From: Alkalispirochaeta americana
GTDB lineage: Bacteria; Spirochaetota; Spirochaetia; DSM-27196; Alkalispirochaetaceae
DNA: 64,000 nt
NCBI RefSeq assembly: GCF_900156105.1
Contig: NZ_FTMS01000001.1
Coordinates: forward strand, 62,001 to 126,000
Direction: 5' to 3'
The translations under genes and the position numbers were made by a program. Shown one piece after another: positions 17,024 to 25,514 of this stretch. How positions within the stretch are numbered: the first letter of the stretch is position 1; each line of letters begins with the position of its first letter. The notes under the pieces are model-generated. The model was given only the letters and a program-made list of their open reading frames with translations. It was not told where the DNA came from and did not search any database.

Positions 17024-18133
17024 CTAGTCTATTATGGCAACGCGGGTGCCGTGGCGCAGGCGGTTGAATCCCTCGGCGACCAACAGTTCGTCCCCGTTGA
17101 GCCCCTCGAGGACGACCGTTCCCGTTTTGTCGGAAGGACCCGGTTGAATCGGTTGTTCCCGGGAAACTCCCTCCTCCACGGTCATGACAAAGGACTGGTT
17201 GCCGCGGGTAAAGATCGCCCGGTTGGGGACAACGACAGCCTGGGGGTGGTTCCTGAGCTCCAGCTGCACCCGGGCGGTTTGTCCTTCCAGCAGAACTCCC
17301 CGGGGATTGTCGATCTCGATTTCCACACGGTAGGTCAGGGTGCGGTCGGACTTGCGGCGCGAGAAGGTTCGGGGAACACCCTCGAAGGAACCATCGGGGA
17401 TGCTCGAGAAGAAAACCTTTGCACGAGTCAGTTCGCGAAGGCCGGCGATGTCAGCTTCGGGCACTCCCACGGAAACGACCATCCGGGAGAGATCTGCCAC
17501 GTGGAAGGTCACGTCCCCCGGCTCAAGGTGGTCGTTCAGTTCGATATGTCGGGCCACCACCGTTCCCGAGATCGGTGTAATTGCCAGGGAATCTTCTCGC
17601 AGTCGGCGTGTGTCCAGGAGGCGGGATTGCGCCTGGAGCCATTCCAGACGGGCCTGATCAACCCGGACCTGAAAGGATGAACCCTGTTCCAGAAAGCGCT
17701 GCTCCCGGCGGTAGCTCTCCCGGGCCAGTTCCTCGGACAGCAGGGCCGTGCGGTAGCGCAGTTCGGCCTGTTCCGGATCGATCTCTGCCAGGGAATCACC
17801 TTTTTGGACCAGGTCTCCCTCCCGGGCGTGGAGGGCAACCACCCGGCCTGCTGTTCCGGCGCTGAGCGCGGCCTGGGCAATACCCCGGACTTCACCGAAG
17901 TATTCGCCGTATTCGGTAAAATCACGGCGCTCCGGTGCAATAACGCGAACCAGCCTGGGCTCGGCTTGTCCGTCCCGATCTGCCAGCGTTGATTTGTTCT
18001 CCTCCTGGGCCTCCAGGGGGGTCGATCGGGCGGAGCCGATGATGAAAACAGCAGCCCCCACAGCGGTGAGCGTTGCCATGCTCAGGAGCAACTTCCTCGA
18101 AATTCTCGGATGCTTCAGTGTTCGTTTCCTCAT
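17024..18133 (-). CDS. RND efflux periplasmic adaptor subunit (membrane fusion protein)
   Basis: A protein of 369 residues with one N-terminal membrane anchor (about 14-32), a lipoyl-like half motif GRVVALHAREGDLVQKGDSL, a short alpha-hairpin, the second half VVARHIELNDHLEPGDVTF, and a beta-barrel and membrane-proximal domain ending near LVAEGFNRLRHGTRVAI. This is the standard HlyD/AcrA-like order. It should bridge the RND permease at 13886 to an outer-membrane channel. It is the first gene of the two-gene efflux operon. The regulator at 18319 lies upstream on the same strand, but probably belongs to the sugar locus on its other side. Confidence 0.93.
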   Translation of the reverse strand: MRKRTLKHPRISRKLLLSMATLTAVGAAVFIIGSARSTPLEAQEENKSTLADRDGQAEPRLVRVIAPERRDFTEYGEYFGEVRGIAQAALSAGTAGRVVALHAREGDLVQKGDSLAEIDPEQAELRYRTALLSEELARESYRREQRFLEQGSSFQVRVDQARLEWLQAQSRLLDTRRLREDSLAITPISGTVVARHIELNDHLEPGDVTFHVADLSRMVVSVGVPEADIAGLRELTRAKVFFSSIPDGSFEGVPRTFSRRKSDRTLTYRVEIEIDNPRGVLLEGQTARVQLELRNHPQAVVVPNRAIFTRGNQSFVMTVEEGVSREQPIQPGPSDKTGTVVLEGLNGDELLVAEGFNRLRHGTRVAIID

Positions 18134-18281
18134 GGTTTCTGATCCTTGCCTTCGGGGTCTTGAGACCGGACAGGTTTTTCTTCCAGGTGCATTGTCCGGA
18201 AAATTCTGCGCTGCCGATGGGGAAAGGCATCCTCTAAAGCGAGGGAATGGGTGGCCGCATCGGTATCGTCCTGGAGAAGGC

Positions 18282-18299
18282 TATCGTGTTTTAACGATA
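18282..18299. promoter_or_regulatory. Short dyad upstream of the efflux operon
   Basis: TATCGT and ACGATA form a perfect 6-bp inverted repeat around a 6-base centre, in AT-rich DNA between the AraC-type regulator gene and the adaptor gene, both on the minus strand. It could be an operator for the efflux operon or the stem of a weak terminator after the regulator gene; no T-tract follows. Confidence 0.35.
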
Positions 18300-18318
18300 A
18301 AATCCACAAATATAAAAA

Positions 18319-19251
18319 TTATCCTGTGAATTTTTCAGACCGCTCCTGATCTCTCGGGGCGCCATCTCGAGGAGCTTGCCGTCGTTTTCGGTATGCCGAG
18401 GGATTTTCTCCGGCAAAATCCTTAAAGGCTCGGCTGAAGGTGTAGATACTCTCATAGCCGCAGCACTCGGCGATTGCTCCGATGGGAGTAGTTCCCTGGG
18501 AGAGCAGGCGCATCGCCTCGGTCATGCGAACCTCAATGATGAAACGCCCCAGGGTCTGCCCCATGGTTCTTTTAAAAAGCGTCCGGAGATAATTCTCGGA
18601 GTATCCCAGAGTGGCGGCAAGACCCCTCACGGTTCGCGTTTTCTCGTGGTACACCGTTTTCAATATTTCTCCCGTGAGCGTCTCGGTCTGGGCTCGCTGG
18701 TATACCTGGTGATCGGTCTCATCGAAGGATTCTGCGATATGGGAGAGCAGGAGTGCGGTGCAGTAGGGAAGCGTTCTGGCCTGGTTCAGAATAAAGGTCC
18801 GGGCAGTCTCTTCCAGCAGTAGAAGCGTCTCATCGCTGTAGGTGAAGGGGGTATAGCGCAACCCCTCAAAATAAATTGTCGGGGGAATTTCGAAGGTCAG
18901 AAAGGCCAGCGAGAGCCAGCCCTGACCCTCGCGTATGAAGCGATGGTACTGATAGGGGAGAATCAGCAACCCCTCTCCCTGGTGGAGATGAATTATAGAG
19001 CCGTCCAGAAAAATCCTGATGGGTCGGGCGAGATTAAACAGGAGAACGTGGCGGTAGTGAAAACTTGTTTCTGCTCCCAGGCTCTGGGGGTGAAATCGGT
19101 CCCGGTAAAAAAGAAGAATGTTTTCCGGCACGGGGAAGAGAACAGTTCCCTTCCCCTTGTAATAGTTGCCCGGGTTCTTGATACCCGACCAGAGAGATTC
19201 CACCGATTTGTGGAGACAGTGCGAAAGGGACGAAATCTCGGGATCGCTCAT
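18319..19251 (-). CDS. AraC-family transcriptional regulator
   Basis: A protein of 310 residues. The N-terminal ~170 residues look like an AraC-type sensing cupin (FLDGSIIHLHQGEGLLILPYQ). The C-terminal ~100 residues are the double helix-turn-helix: RGLAATLGYSENYLRTLFKR, then GAIAECCGYESIYTFSRAFK, with the family signature to about residue 292. Such proteins usually activate sugar-use genes when a sugar binds the cupin. It is divergent, with a 126-bp gap, from the Gfo/Idh-ABC transporter operon starting at 19378, its most likely target. The inducer is unknown. Confidence 0.9.
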   Translation of the reverse strand: MSDPEISSLSHCLHKSVESLWSGIKNPGNYYKGKGTVLFPVPENILLFYRDRFHPQSLGAETSFHYRHVLLFNLARPIRIFLDGSIIHLHQGEGLLILPYQYHRFIREGQGWLSLAFLTFEIPPTIYFEGLRYTPFTYSDETLLLLEETARTFILNQARTLPYCTALLLSHIAESFDETDHQVYQRAQTETLTGEILKTVYHEKTRTVRGLAATLGYSENYLRTLFKRTMGQTLGRFIIEVRMTEAMRLLSQGTTPIGAIAECCGYESIYTFSRAFKDFAGENPSAYRKRRQAPRDGAPRDQERSEKFTG

Positions 19252-19377
19252 GGTTCCAGTATATCATGCCTGCACCATCGGAAATGGTAAATAAACCTGC
19301 GTTTTTGCCATGGTTTTTCTTAAAAGGAGGTTCATACTGACCCTGTATAAAATCAACAACCAACGCGGGGGTTTTTC

Positions 19378-20646
19378 ATGGAACCAGTAACAGCAGTAGT
19401 AATCGGCGCCGGCAGCAGGGGCCGCGATGCCTATGCCTCCTACGCTTTGCGTCATCCCAACGAATTACAGATTGTGGGAGTGGCCGAGCCGGATGAGGCC
19501 CGACGGAACCAGCTCGTGCAGGAACAGCAAATTCCCGAGTCGGGGGCCTTTGAATCCTGGGAAGGCCTTCTGGAAAAAAAGAAGTTTGCCGACGCCGCCT
19601 TCATCTGCACCCAGGATCAGATGCATCTGGAGCCGGCTGTGGAGGCCATGAAGAAGGGCTATCATCTTCTTCTGGAAAAACCGATCGCCCCGACGCTGGA
19701 AGAGTGTCTGGAAATTCATGGAGCGTCCCGGAAATATGGCGTCAGCGTTGCTGTTGCCCATGTGTTGCGCTATTCGCCTTTCTTTATGGCCCTGAAACGG
19801 ATTATCGATCAGGGTGCGATCGGAGCCGTTCGGGGTATTCAGCATAACGAAAACATCGGGCATATTCACTATTCCCACAGTTTTGTGCGGGGCAACTGGC
19901 GAAGCCGGGCCGATTCCTCGCCCATGATTCTGGCCAAAAGTTGCCACGATCTGGACATTCTCTCCTATCTTGTCGACGGCGAGGGCATTTCCCTGGCATC
20001 GATGGGGACGAGGGGCACTTTCTCTGGCCAAAACGCCCCTGCTGGTGCTCCCCGGCGCTGTCTGGAAGGCTGTCCTCAGCAAGTACCCTGTCCCTACTAT
20101 GCCCCGAAGGTCTATCGCCAGGGAGAAACGGGGTGGCCCGTGAACGTGATCACCACCGATCTTTCTCCCGAGGGTATCCTGCGGGCCCTGAGAGAGGGGC
20201 CCTACGGGCGATGCGTCTACGCCTGTGACAATGACATGGTCGAACACCAGGTGGTATCCCTGGAGTTTTCCCGGGGTATCACGGCGGCCTTTACCATGAG
20301 CGCCTTTACCCACGATACCAGTCGCACCCTCAAGGTTATGGGAGAAACGGGCGAGATTCGCGGTCACATGGAGCGGGAAGTCCTGGAGGTGCACGATTTT
20401 CGAACCGGCGAAGTTCAGACGATCTCGCTTGGGGGGTGTCATAACGGCACCCGCCACGGTGGAGGCGACGAGGGTATTGTGCGGGACCTGGTCCTCCACC
20501 TTCGGAGCGATCGGAAGACTCCTCTGAAGACAACCCTGGATCTGGCCATGGAGAGCCATGTCATGGCTTTTGCAGCCGAAGAGTCCATGCAGACCGGCAA
20601 GACGATCGATCTGGGGGTCTACAAGAAAGAACATGGAGTTTTGTGA
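19378..20646 (+). CDS. Gfo/Idh/MocA-family NAD(P)-dependent oxidoreductase
   Basis: A protein of 422 residues. The Rossmann nucleotide-binding start is AVVIGAGSRGRDAYA, and the family EKP motif is in HLLLEKPIAPTLEE near residue 102. The mid-region has HVLRYSPFFMALK and the catalytic-type SCHDLDILSYL. Such enzymes oxidise or epimerise sugars, sugar acids or inositols. A cysteine group (RCLEGCPQQVPCPYY) in the C-terminal half suggests a bound metal or structural disulfide and is not universal in the family. It is the first gene of a carbohydrate operon with the ABC importer that follows, so the imported compound is probably its substrate source. A GGGGG site lies just before the ATG. Confidence 0.9.
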   Translation: MEPVTAVVIGAGSRGRDAYASYALRHPNELQIVGVAEPDEARRNQLVQEQQIPESGAFESWEGLLEKKKFADAAFICTQDQMHLEPAVEAMKKGYHLLLEKPIAPTLEECLEIHGASRKYGVSVAVAHVLRYSPFFMALKRIIDQGAIGAVRGIQHNENIGHIHYSHSFVRGNWRSRADSSPMILAKSCHDLDILSYLVDGEGISLASMGTRGTFSGQNAPAGAPRRCLEGCPQQVPCPYYAPKVYRQGETGWPVNVITTDLSPEGILRALREGPYGRCVYACDNDMVEHQVVSLEFSRGITAAFTMSAFTHDTSRTLKVMGETGEIRGHMEREVLEVHDFRTGEVQTISLGGCHNGTRHGGGDEGIVRDLVLHLRSDRKTPLKTTLDLAMESHVMAFAAEESMQTGKTIDLGVYKKEHGVL

Positions 20647-20754
20647 TGGCCCAGGGCGGGATCTGATGCCGGGGACATCCCCCTTCAGAGGACCCTGTTG
20701 AGGAGCCTCAGCAAAAAGAACCAAACCAGCAGAACCAATCAAGGAGGATCTGGC

Positions 20755-22023
20755 ATGAAAAAGAAACTGGTTGTGTCGGGAGCCGTTATGGCAGGAATGG
20801 TCCTGGCTTTTTCAATCATGAGTTGCAACTCCGGCGATGATCGCCCGGTGACATTGCAGATCATGTACTGGGACAATGTGCAGAAACCCGTAATCGATGC
20901 GGCCATAGCGGAATTTCAGGAAATTCACCCTGCCATCCGTGTTACTTCAACTATTGTGCCCTGGGGGCAGTATTGGCAACGGTTGCAGACTACCATGGTG
21001 GGGGGGACGGCTCCTGACGTATTCTGGATGAACGTACCCAACTTTCCCCGCTATGCAGAAAACGGGCACCTTTTGAATCTTCAGCCCTACCTTGATGCAG
21101 CCGGGATAGATCCCTCGGTGTATCCGCAGGATCTGATCGATCGATATCGCCTGGATGGGGAAATTCACGTCATACCCGAGCAATTCGATACGATCGCCTT
21201 GGCCTACAATCGGCGACTCTTCGATGAAGCTGGTCTGTCGTATCCCGATGAGACCTGGGACTGGAACACCTTGCGGGAAAAAGCGTTGCTTCTGACAAAG
21301 GATCGCTCTTCGGGAAGACAATACGGGTTTATAGCAAACTCCGACAGTCAGGCCGGCTATTACAACTTCATGGTCATGAACGGAGGACGGATCATCTCGG
21401 AGGATCGAAAAACATCAGGTTTCCGGGATACCGGGAGCATTGAGGCGATTCAGTTTCTGGTTGATCTGATGTACAAGGATCGGTCGGCACCGCCAGGACA
21501 GGAGCTTTACGAGCTGAACAATCCGCTGGATCTCTTCGTTTCCGGCAGCGCAGCCATGGCAACGATCGGTGCCTGGTCTGTCCCGGTTGTGTACGGGGCA
21601 TTGGGCGAGGATGTAAATGTTGCGCCTCTTCCCAAGAGTCCCTCCACGGGGGAACGACGCTCCATTATCCACGGCCTTGGCTGGGCTGGATCGGCTCGCA
21701 CGAAATATCCCGATGAGACATGGCTGCTGCTGGAACACCTGATCTCTCCGGAATTTTCTGCCCGGCTGGCTGAGGAGGGGGTCACCATTCCCAGTTACGA
21801 AGGGATGGCTGATGACTGGGTACAAGCGATTCCTTCAATGGATTTGCAGGTCTTCATCGACGCCCAGGGCTACTCCTGGCCCTATCCTGTCTCCCGAAAC
21901 ACCTCGGAGTGGATGAGTATCGAGATGCGGGAAATGCGTGACGTCTGGCTGGGAGCCTCGGAGGTTTCCGAGGCTATGGAAGCCATAGCCGAAGGAATGG
22001 ACCAGGTTCTGGCTGCAGAATAA
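20755..22023 (+). CDS. Carbohydrate ABC transporter, lipoprotein substrate-binding subunit
   Basis: A family-1 solute-binding protein of 422 residues. The ATG at 20755 has an AAGGAGG site nine bases before it; an ATG at 20698 would bury this site. The signal peptide ends in a lipobox-like FSIMSC with Cys24, so the protein is probably lipid-anchored. The binding domain shows LQIMYWDN, VPWGQYWQRLQTTMVGGTAPDVFWMN and DETWDWNTLREKA, typical of oligosaccharide or glycerol-phosphate binders. Two permease genes follow. A hairpin at 22041-22069 lies between this gene and the permeases, a common arrangement for making more binding protein than permease. Confidence 0.92.
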   Translation: MKKKLVVSGAVMAGMVLAFSIMSCNSGDDRPVTLQIMYWDNVQKPVIDAAIAEFQEIHPAIRVTSTIVPWGQYWQRLQTTMVGGTAPDVFWMNVPNFPRYAENGHLLNLQPYLDAAGIDPSVYPQDLIDRYRLDGEIHVIPEQFDTIALAYNRRLFDEAGLSYPDETWDWNTLREKALLLTKDRSSGRQYGFIANSDSQAGYYNFMVMNGGRIISEDRKTSGFRDTGSIEAIQFLVDLMYKDRSAPPGQELYELNNPLDLFVSGSAAMATIGAWSVPVVYGALGEDVNVAPLPKSPSTGERRSIIHGLGWAGSARTKYPDETWLLLEHLISPEFSARLAEEGVTIPSYEGMADDWVQAIPSMDLQVFIDAQGYSWPYPVSRNTSEWMSIEMREMRDVWLGASEVSEAMEAIAEGMDQVLAAE

Positions 22024-22040
22024 CCACTATTCAGGTTATA

Positions 22041-22069
22041 CGGCGCGTCGGGGTTAACCGGCCGCGCCG
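22041..22069 (+). other. Intercistronic hairpin
   Basis: Perfect arms CGGCGCG (22041-22047) and CGCGCCG (22063-22069) enclose a smaller CGG/CCG stem. It lies between the binding-protein stop and the first permease start and may protect the upstream mRNA or reduce read-through. No T-tract follows. Confidence 0.5.
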
Positions 22070-22091
22070 GATGTATGAAAAAGGGGATGCG

Positions 22092-23012
22092 ATGAAGGGT
22101 GTGCCAAAAGATCGGAACTGGCTTCGGTGGATCGAGAAGGAATCAACCCAGGGGTATTTGATGATCGCCCCGAACTCGATAGGACTTCTGGTGTTCTACA
22201 TAATACCGATTTTGTGGTCGGTGCTCCTGGCCTTTCACCAATGGGACGGACTCTCTGCCATGGAGTGGGCGGGGATAAACAACTTTCGCGTTCTTGTGGA
22301 GGATGTGAATTTTCTGTCAGCCCTTCGTAATACCGCCGTCTATACGGCTCTGGTTGTTCCTGCGATTCTTCTCCTGGTTCTCTCTTTTGGAATGCTTCTG
22401 GCTCATGATGTCCTTGCGGTAACCAGGCATCTGAGGACCCTCTATTTCCTTCCTCTTATGACGATGCCCGTGGCCGCCGCCCTTGTCTGGAAGTGGTTGT
22501 TGAATATGCGATTCGGACTGGTCAACAGGGTTCTGGCAGGTCTGGGCATAGACCCCGTTCCCTGGCTCTCCTCCTCTTCGTATGTGCTTTATTCCATTGT
22601 TTTCATAGGGATCTGGCTTGGAGTGGCATACAACCTCATCGTCATCATCGCGGGGATCCGAGGTATTCCCCGCGGCTATTATGAGGCTGCCGAGATTGAT
22701 GGAGCGTCCGGGTTGGATCGCTTCTTTCGCATTACCCTCCCTCTTTTGACACCCTCCATTTTCTTTATCCTGGTCACGCAGCTGATCACCTGTTTTCAGG
22801 TTTTTGACACTGCCTTTGTTATTTTGGGGTCCGACCCTCCCGGTTCTCTGCATCGGGCTGGAAGCACTGTCGTCATGAGCATCTACGAACAGGGTTTTGT
22901 GTTCTTCAACATGGGGTATTCGTCAGCTCAGGCGGTAGTGCTCTTTGCGGTTGTCCTTTCCATCACGATCGGGCAATTTTCTTTCCAGAAAAGGTGGGTT
23001 CATTATGGGTAA
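22092..23012 (+). CDS. Carbohydrate ABC transporter permease 1
   Basis: An inner-membrane permease of 306 residues with six predicted membrane segments (first at about 25-45). The cytoplasmic EAA loop, which docks the ATPase, is EAAEIDGASGLDRFFRITLP. The ATG at 22092 is preceded by AAAGGGGATGC; an upstream ATG at 22071 is possible. It pairs with the permease at 23005, overlapping by 8 bp. No ATP-binding subunit is encoded in this operon, so a shared MsmK/UgpC-type ATPase elsewhere is expected. Confidence 0.93.
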   Translation: MKGVPKDRNWLRWIEKESTQGYLMIAPNSIGLLVFYIIPILWSVLLAFHQWDGLSAMEWAGINNFRVLVEDVNFLSALRNTAVYTALVVPAILLLVLSFGMLLAHDVLAVTRHLRTLYFLPLMTMPVAAALVWKWLLNMRFGLVNRVLAGLGIDPVPWLSSSSYVLYSIVFIGIWLGVAYNLIVIIAGIRGIPRGYYEAAEIDGASGLDRFFRITLPLLTPSIFFILVTQLITCFQVFDTAFVILGSDPPGSLHRAGSTVVMSIYEQGFVFFNMGYSSAQAVVLFAVVLSITIGQFSFQKRWVHYG

Positions 23013-23850
23013 TCGAATAAATCGGCAAAAAGGTGATGTTGCAAGAAAAGTCATCTATGGAATTGTCGTTCTGGGAGGCGGAATCCTGATGGCCCTCCCT
23101 TTCATCTGGATGACTTTGTCCTCCCTGAAAACCGAGGCGGAGCTGATGATGACGCCTCCTTCGTTTTTCCCCCGCAACCCCGTTACAGAAAACTATGCCC
23201 TGGTAATGCGGGATCTTCCTTTTCTGCTGTTCTATCGAAATACCATCATGGTAACGGTCCTGCGCTCTGTCTCACAGATTCTGTGTTGTTCCATGGCGGC
23301 TTTCGCCTTTGCAAAGATTCGATTTCCCGGAAGAAACATGATTTTTCTGGGCCTTCTGGCAGTTCTGATGGTGCCCCATCAGATGATCCTGGTTCCCAAT
23401 TACATTATCATGAGGTTTCTGGGGTTATCGAATACCCTTCTGGCTGTGGCCCTGCCGGGAATGTTCAGCGCCTTCGGTATGTTCCTGTTGCGGCAGTTTT
23501 ACCTTACCTTGCCCGATGAGTTCCTCGACTCGGGTAAAATTGATGGATGCACCCACTTCGGGATCTTTGCGAAGCTCTACTTTCCCCTCACCCAGACGGC
23601 TGTAATGGCGCTGCTGATTTTCACGGTGATGTACTCCTGGAACGATTTTATCTGGCCTCTTATTATCAGCTCTTCCGACAGAACCCGGGTCCTCTCCGTG
23701 GGAATCGCTTTGCTCCAGGGGCAAAGCCGGATTTTTTATAACCAGATCATGGCAGGGGCGGTGATGGCCACGTTGCCGGTGATCGCGCTGTTTGTCTCGC
23801 TTCAACGATATTTCGTGCAGGGAATTGCTCTCACGGGAGTCAAGGGATAA
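23005..23850 (+). CDS. Carbohydrate ABC transporter permease 2
   Basis: A second permease of the MalG type, 281 residues with six membrane segments. The N-terminal cytoplasmic-periplasmic pattern LPFIWMTLSSLKTEAELMM and the EAA loop DSGKIDGCTHFGIFAKLYFP are typical. The start at 23005 lies inside the end of permease 1 with an AGGTGG site; an earlier frame start at 22945 would overlap deeply and is disfavoured. The gene ends the transport operon. Confidence 0.93.
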   Translation: MGNRINRQKGDVARKVIYGIVVLGGGILMALPFIWMTLSSLKTEAELMMTPPSFFPRNPVTENYALVMRDLPFLLFYRNTIMVTVLRSVSQILCCSMAAFAFAKIRFPGRNMIFLGLLAVLMVPHQMILVPNYIIMRFLGLSNTLLAVALPGMFSAFGMFLLRQFYLTLPDEFLDSGKIDGCTHFGIFAKLYFPLTQTAVMALLIFTVMYSWNDFIWPLIISSSDRTRVLSVGIALLQGQSRIFYNQIMAGAVMATLPVIALFVSLQRYFVQGIALTGVKG

Positions 23851-23888
23851 GACTGGCCCCTTTCTCTCTGGTTGATTACACTAGAGGC

Positions 23889-24401
23889 ATGACTGTACAG
23901 GAAGCAATCAGAACACGGAAAAGCGTGCGGGCCTTCTCGGATCAGCCCGTGGAACACAGCAAGATAGAGGCCGTCCTGGAAGCGGCGCGCCTGGCACCCT
24001 CGGCGAGAAATCGCCAGGAATGGCGTCTGGTGGTGGTCACCGGGGAAGAGACCCGGAAGCAGCTCATGCACGCCGCAGGAAATCAGCCCTTTGTGGGCGA
24101 AGCCCCGGTGGTGATCGTCTGCTGCGCCGAAACGGCCAGGGAGAAGATGACCTGTGGCCTTGAGAGCTACCCCATTGATGTGGCGATCGCCATCGATCAT
24201 ATGACCCTGGCGGCCGTGGAGCTGGGTCTGGGCACGTGCTGGATCGGAAAGTTCGATCCTTCGGCGGTTCGGGAGATCTGCGGAATCCCCCGGGAGATCG
24301 AAGTGGTGGAGCTGCTCCCCCTGGGATACCCCAAAGATCCCCAGGTGACGGAAAAACCGCGTCTGGCCCTGGACGAGATCGTCCGGTGGGAGCGCTGGTA
24401 A
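23889..24401 (+). CDS. Nitroreductase-family protein
   Basis: A protein of 170 residues with the FMN-binding nitroreductase pattern: AIRTRKSVRAFSDQPV at the N terminus (phosphate-binding Arg and Ser), ARLAPSARNRQEWRLVVV, and LAAVELGLGTCWIG. Members reduce nitro compounds, flavins or quinones with NAD(P)H, usually as dimers. It follows the ABC operon by 38 bp on the same strand but has no clear functional tie. The substrate is not predictable. Confidence 0.9.
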   Translation: MTVQEAIRTRKSVRAFSDQPVEHSKIEAVLEAARLAPSARNRQEWRLVVVTGEETRKQLMHAAGNQPFVGEAPVVIVCCAETAREKMTCGLESYPIDVAIAIDHMTLAAVELGLGTCWIGKFDPSAVREICGIPREIEVVELLPLGYPKDPQVTEKPRLALDEIVRWERW

Positions 24402-24426
24402 AAGGCCGAGAGGATACAGCCGTTTC

Positions 24427-25482
24427 ATGGGTCGGCACAAGCGGGGTGGTCCACGCCATAACCTGCGTCACACCAAAGAGCTGGAACAAGCCTTTCTCGG
24501 ATTCCTTGAGGTGTACCTGACCGAACGGAATATGGACGGGATAATACCCTTCCTGAGTCCCCACATGACGGGGTTTGGAACGGCTTTAAACGAGCGGGGC
24601 GATTCCCTGGAGCAGTCCCTGGAACTCTTTGCCCGGGATCTGGAGCAGGCCCCCGATCCGATTCCTCACGAACTGCTCTTTCTTGAGGCCCTTCCCCTTG
24701 GCCGTGATTCAGGCTTTGTCCGCGCCGAGGCCGATCTTCATGCGTCTGTTCTGGGTCAACGGGTGGATCTTCTCAACTGTCGGTTCACGGCTGTTTTTCG
24801 GGACTGCCCCAACCGGGGGATGTGGTGCATTGAGCATTTCCACATCTCTCTTCCCTCGGTGGGTGAGGGAGATTACGAATCCTATCCCGTGGCAAAACTG
24901 GAGGAGCAGGCAACTCTTTTGGAGCGGCTGGTCCAGGAGCGAACCAAAGAGCTCCGGCAGGCCCGGGATCGGCTGGAGGTGGTGGCTGCCACAGATACGC
25001 TTACGGGTATTTCCAACCGTCTCAAAGCTGGTGAAGTGTTGCACCGGGAGCTGGCCCGGTTGCAACGGTACGGAGGGGTTTTCTCGGTTGTTCTTCTGGA
25101 TATCGATTTTTTCAAGACCGTCAACGATCGCTTTGGTCATCACGGGGGTGATCAGGTCTTGCGGGAGACGGCAAGGCTCTTGCGGGAGGGGGTTCGTGAT
25201 ACCGATACGGTAGCGCGCTGGGGTGGAGAGGAGTTTCTTCTGCTCTGTCCGGAGAACTCCGTCGGGGAGGCCGCTGCCTTGGCGGAGCGGCTCCGGGGAA
25301 CCTGTGCTACCCATGATTTTGAGATACCCCGTCGCGTAACGGCAAGCTTTGGGGTGGCTCAGGCCGTTCCCGGCGATTCGCCTGAATCGCTGGTGGAGCG
25401 GGCCGACCGGGCGCTCTACCGGGCCAAGGAAGGCGGAAGAAACCGGGTGGAGGCCGACGAAGGGCCTTCTCATCCTGGCTAG
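24427..25482 (+). CDS. NTF2/SnoaL-like domain fused to a GGDEF diguanylate cyclase
   Basis: A soluble protein of 351 residues. Residues about 15-150 resemble a SnoaL/NTF2-like fold (ELEQAFLGFLEVYLTERN, then TAVFRDCPNRGMWCIEHFHIS), a small-ligand sensor. A coiled coil (about 155-185, EEQATLLERLVQERTKEL) leads to a GGDEF domain from about 190. The catalytic motif is GGEEF in TVARWGGEEFLLL, with DTLTGISNR and DIDFFKTVNDRFGHHGGD intact, so c-di-GMP synthesis is expected. No RxxD inhibitory site is seen before GGEEF. It starts 25 bp after the nitroreductase stop. The N-terminal ligand is unknown. Confidence 0.85.
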   Translation: MGRHKRGGPRHNLRHTKELEQAFLGFLEVYLTERNMDGIIPFLSPHMTGFGTALNERGDSLEQSLELFARDLEQAPDPIPHELLFLEALPLGRDSGFVRAEADLHASVLGQRVDLLNCRFTAVFRDCPNRGMWCIEHFHISLPSVGEGDYESYPVAKLEEQATLLERLVQERTKELRQARDRLEVVAATDTLTGISNRLKAGEVLHRELARLQRYGGVFSVVLLDIDFFKTVNDRFGHHGGDQVLRETARLLREGVRDTDTVARWGGEEFLLLCPENSVGEAAALAERLRGTCATHDFEIPRRVTASFGVAQAVPGDSPESLVERADRALYRAKEGGRNRVEADEGPSHPG

Positions 25483-25514
25483 TCCCGGGGTGGCCTGGAG
25501 AGGAGCCCCGAAGT

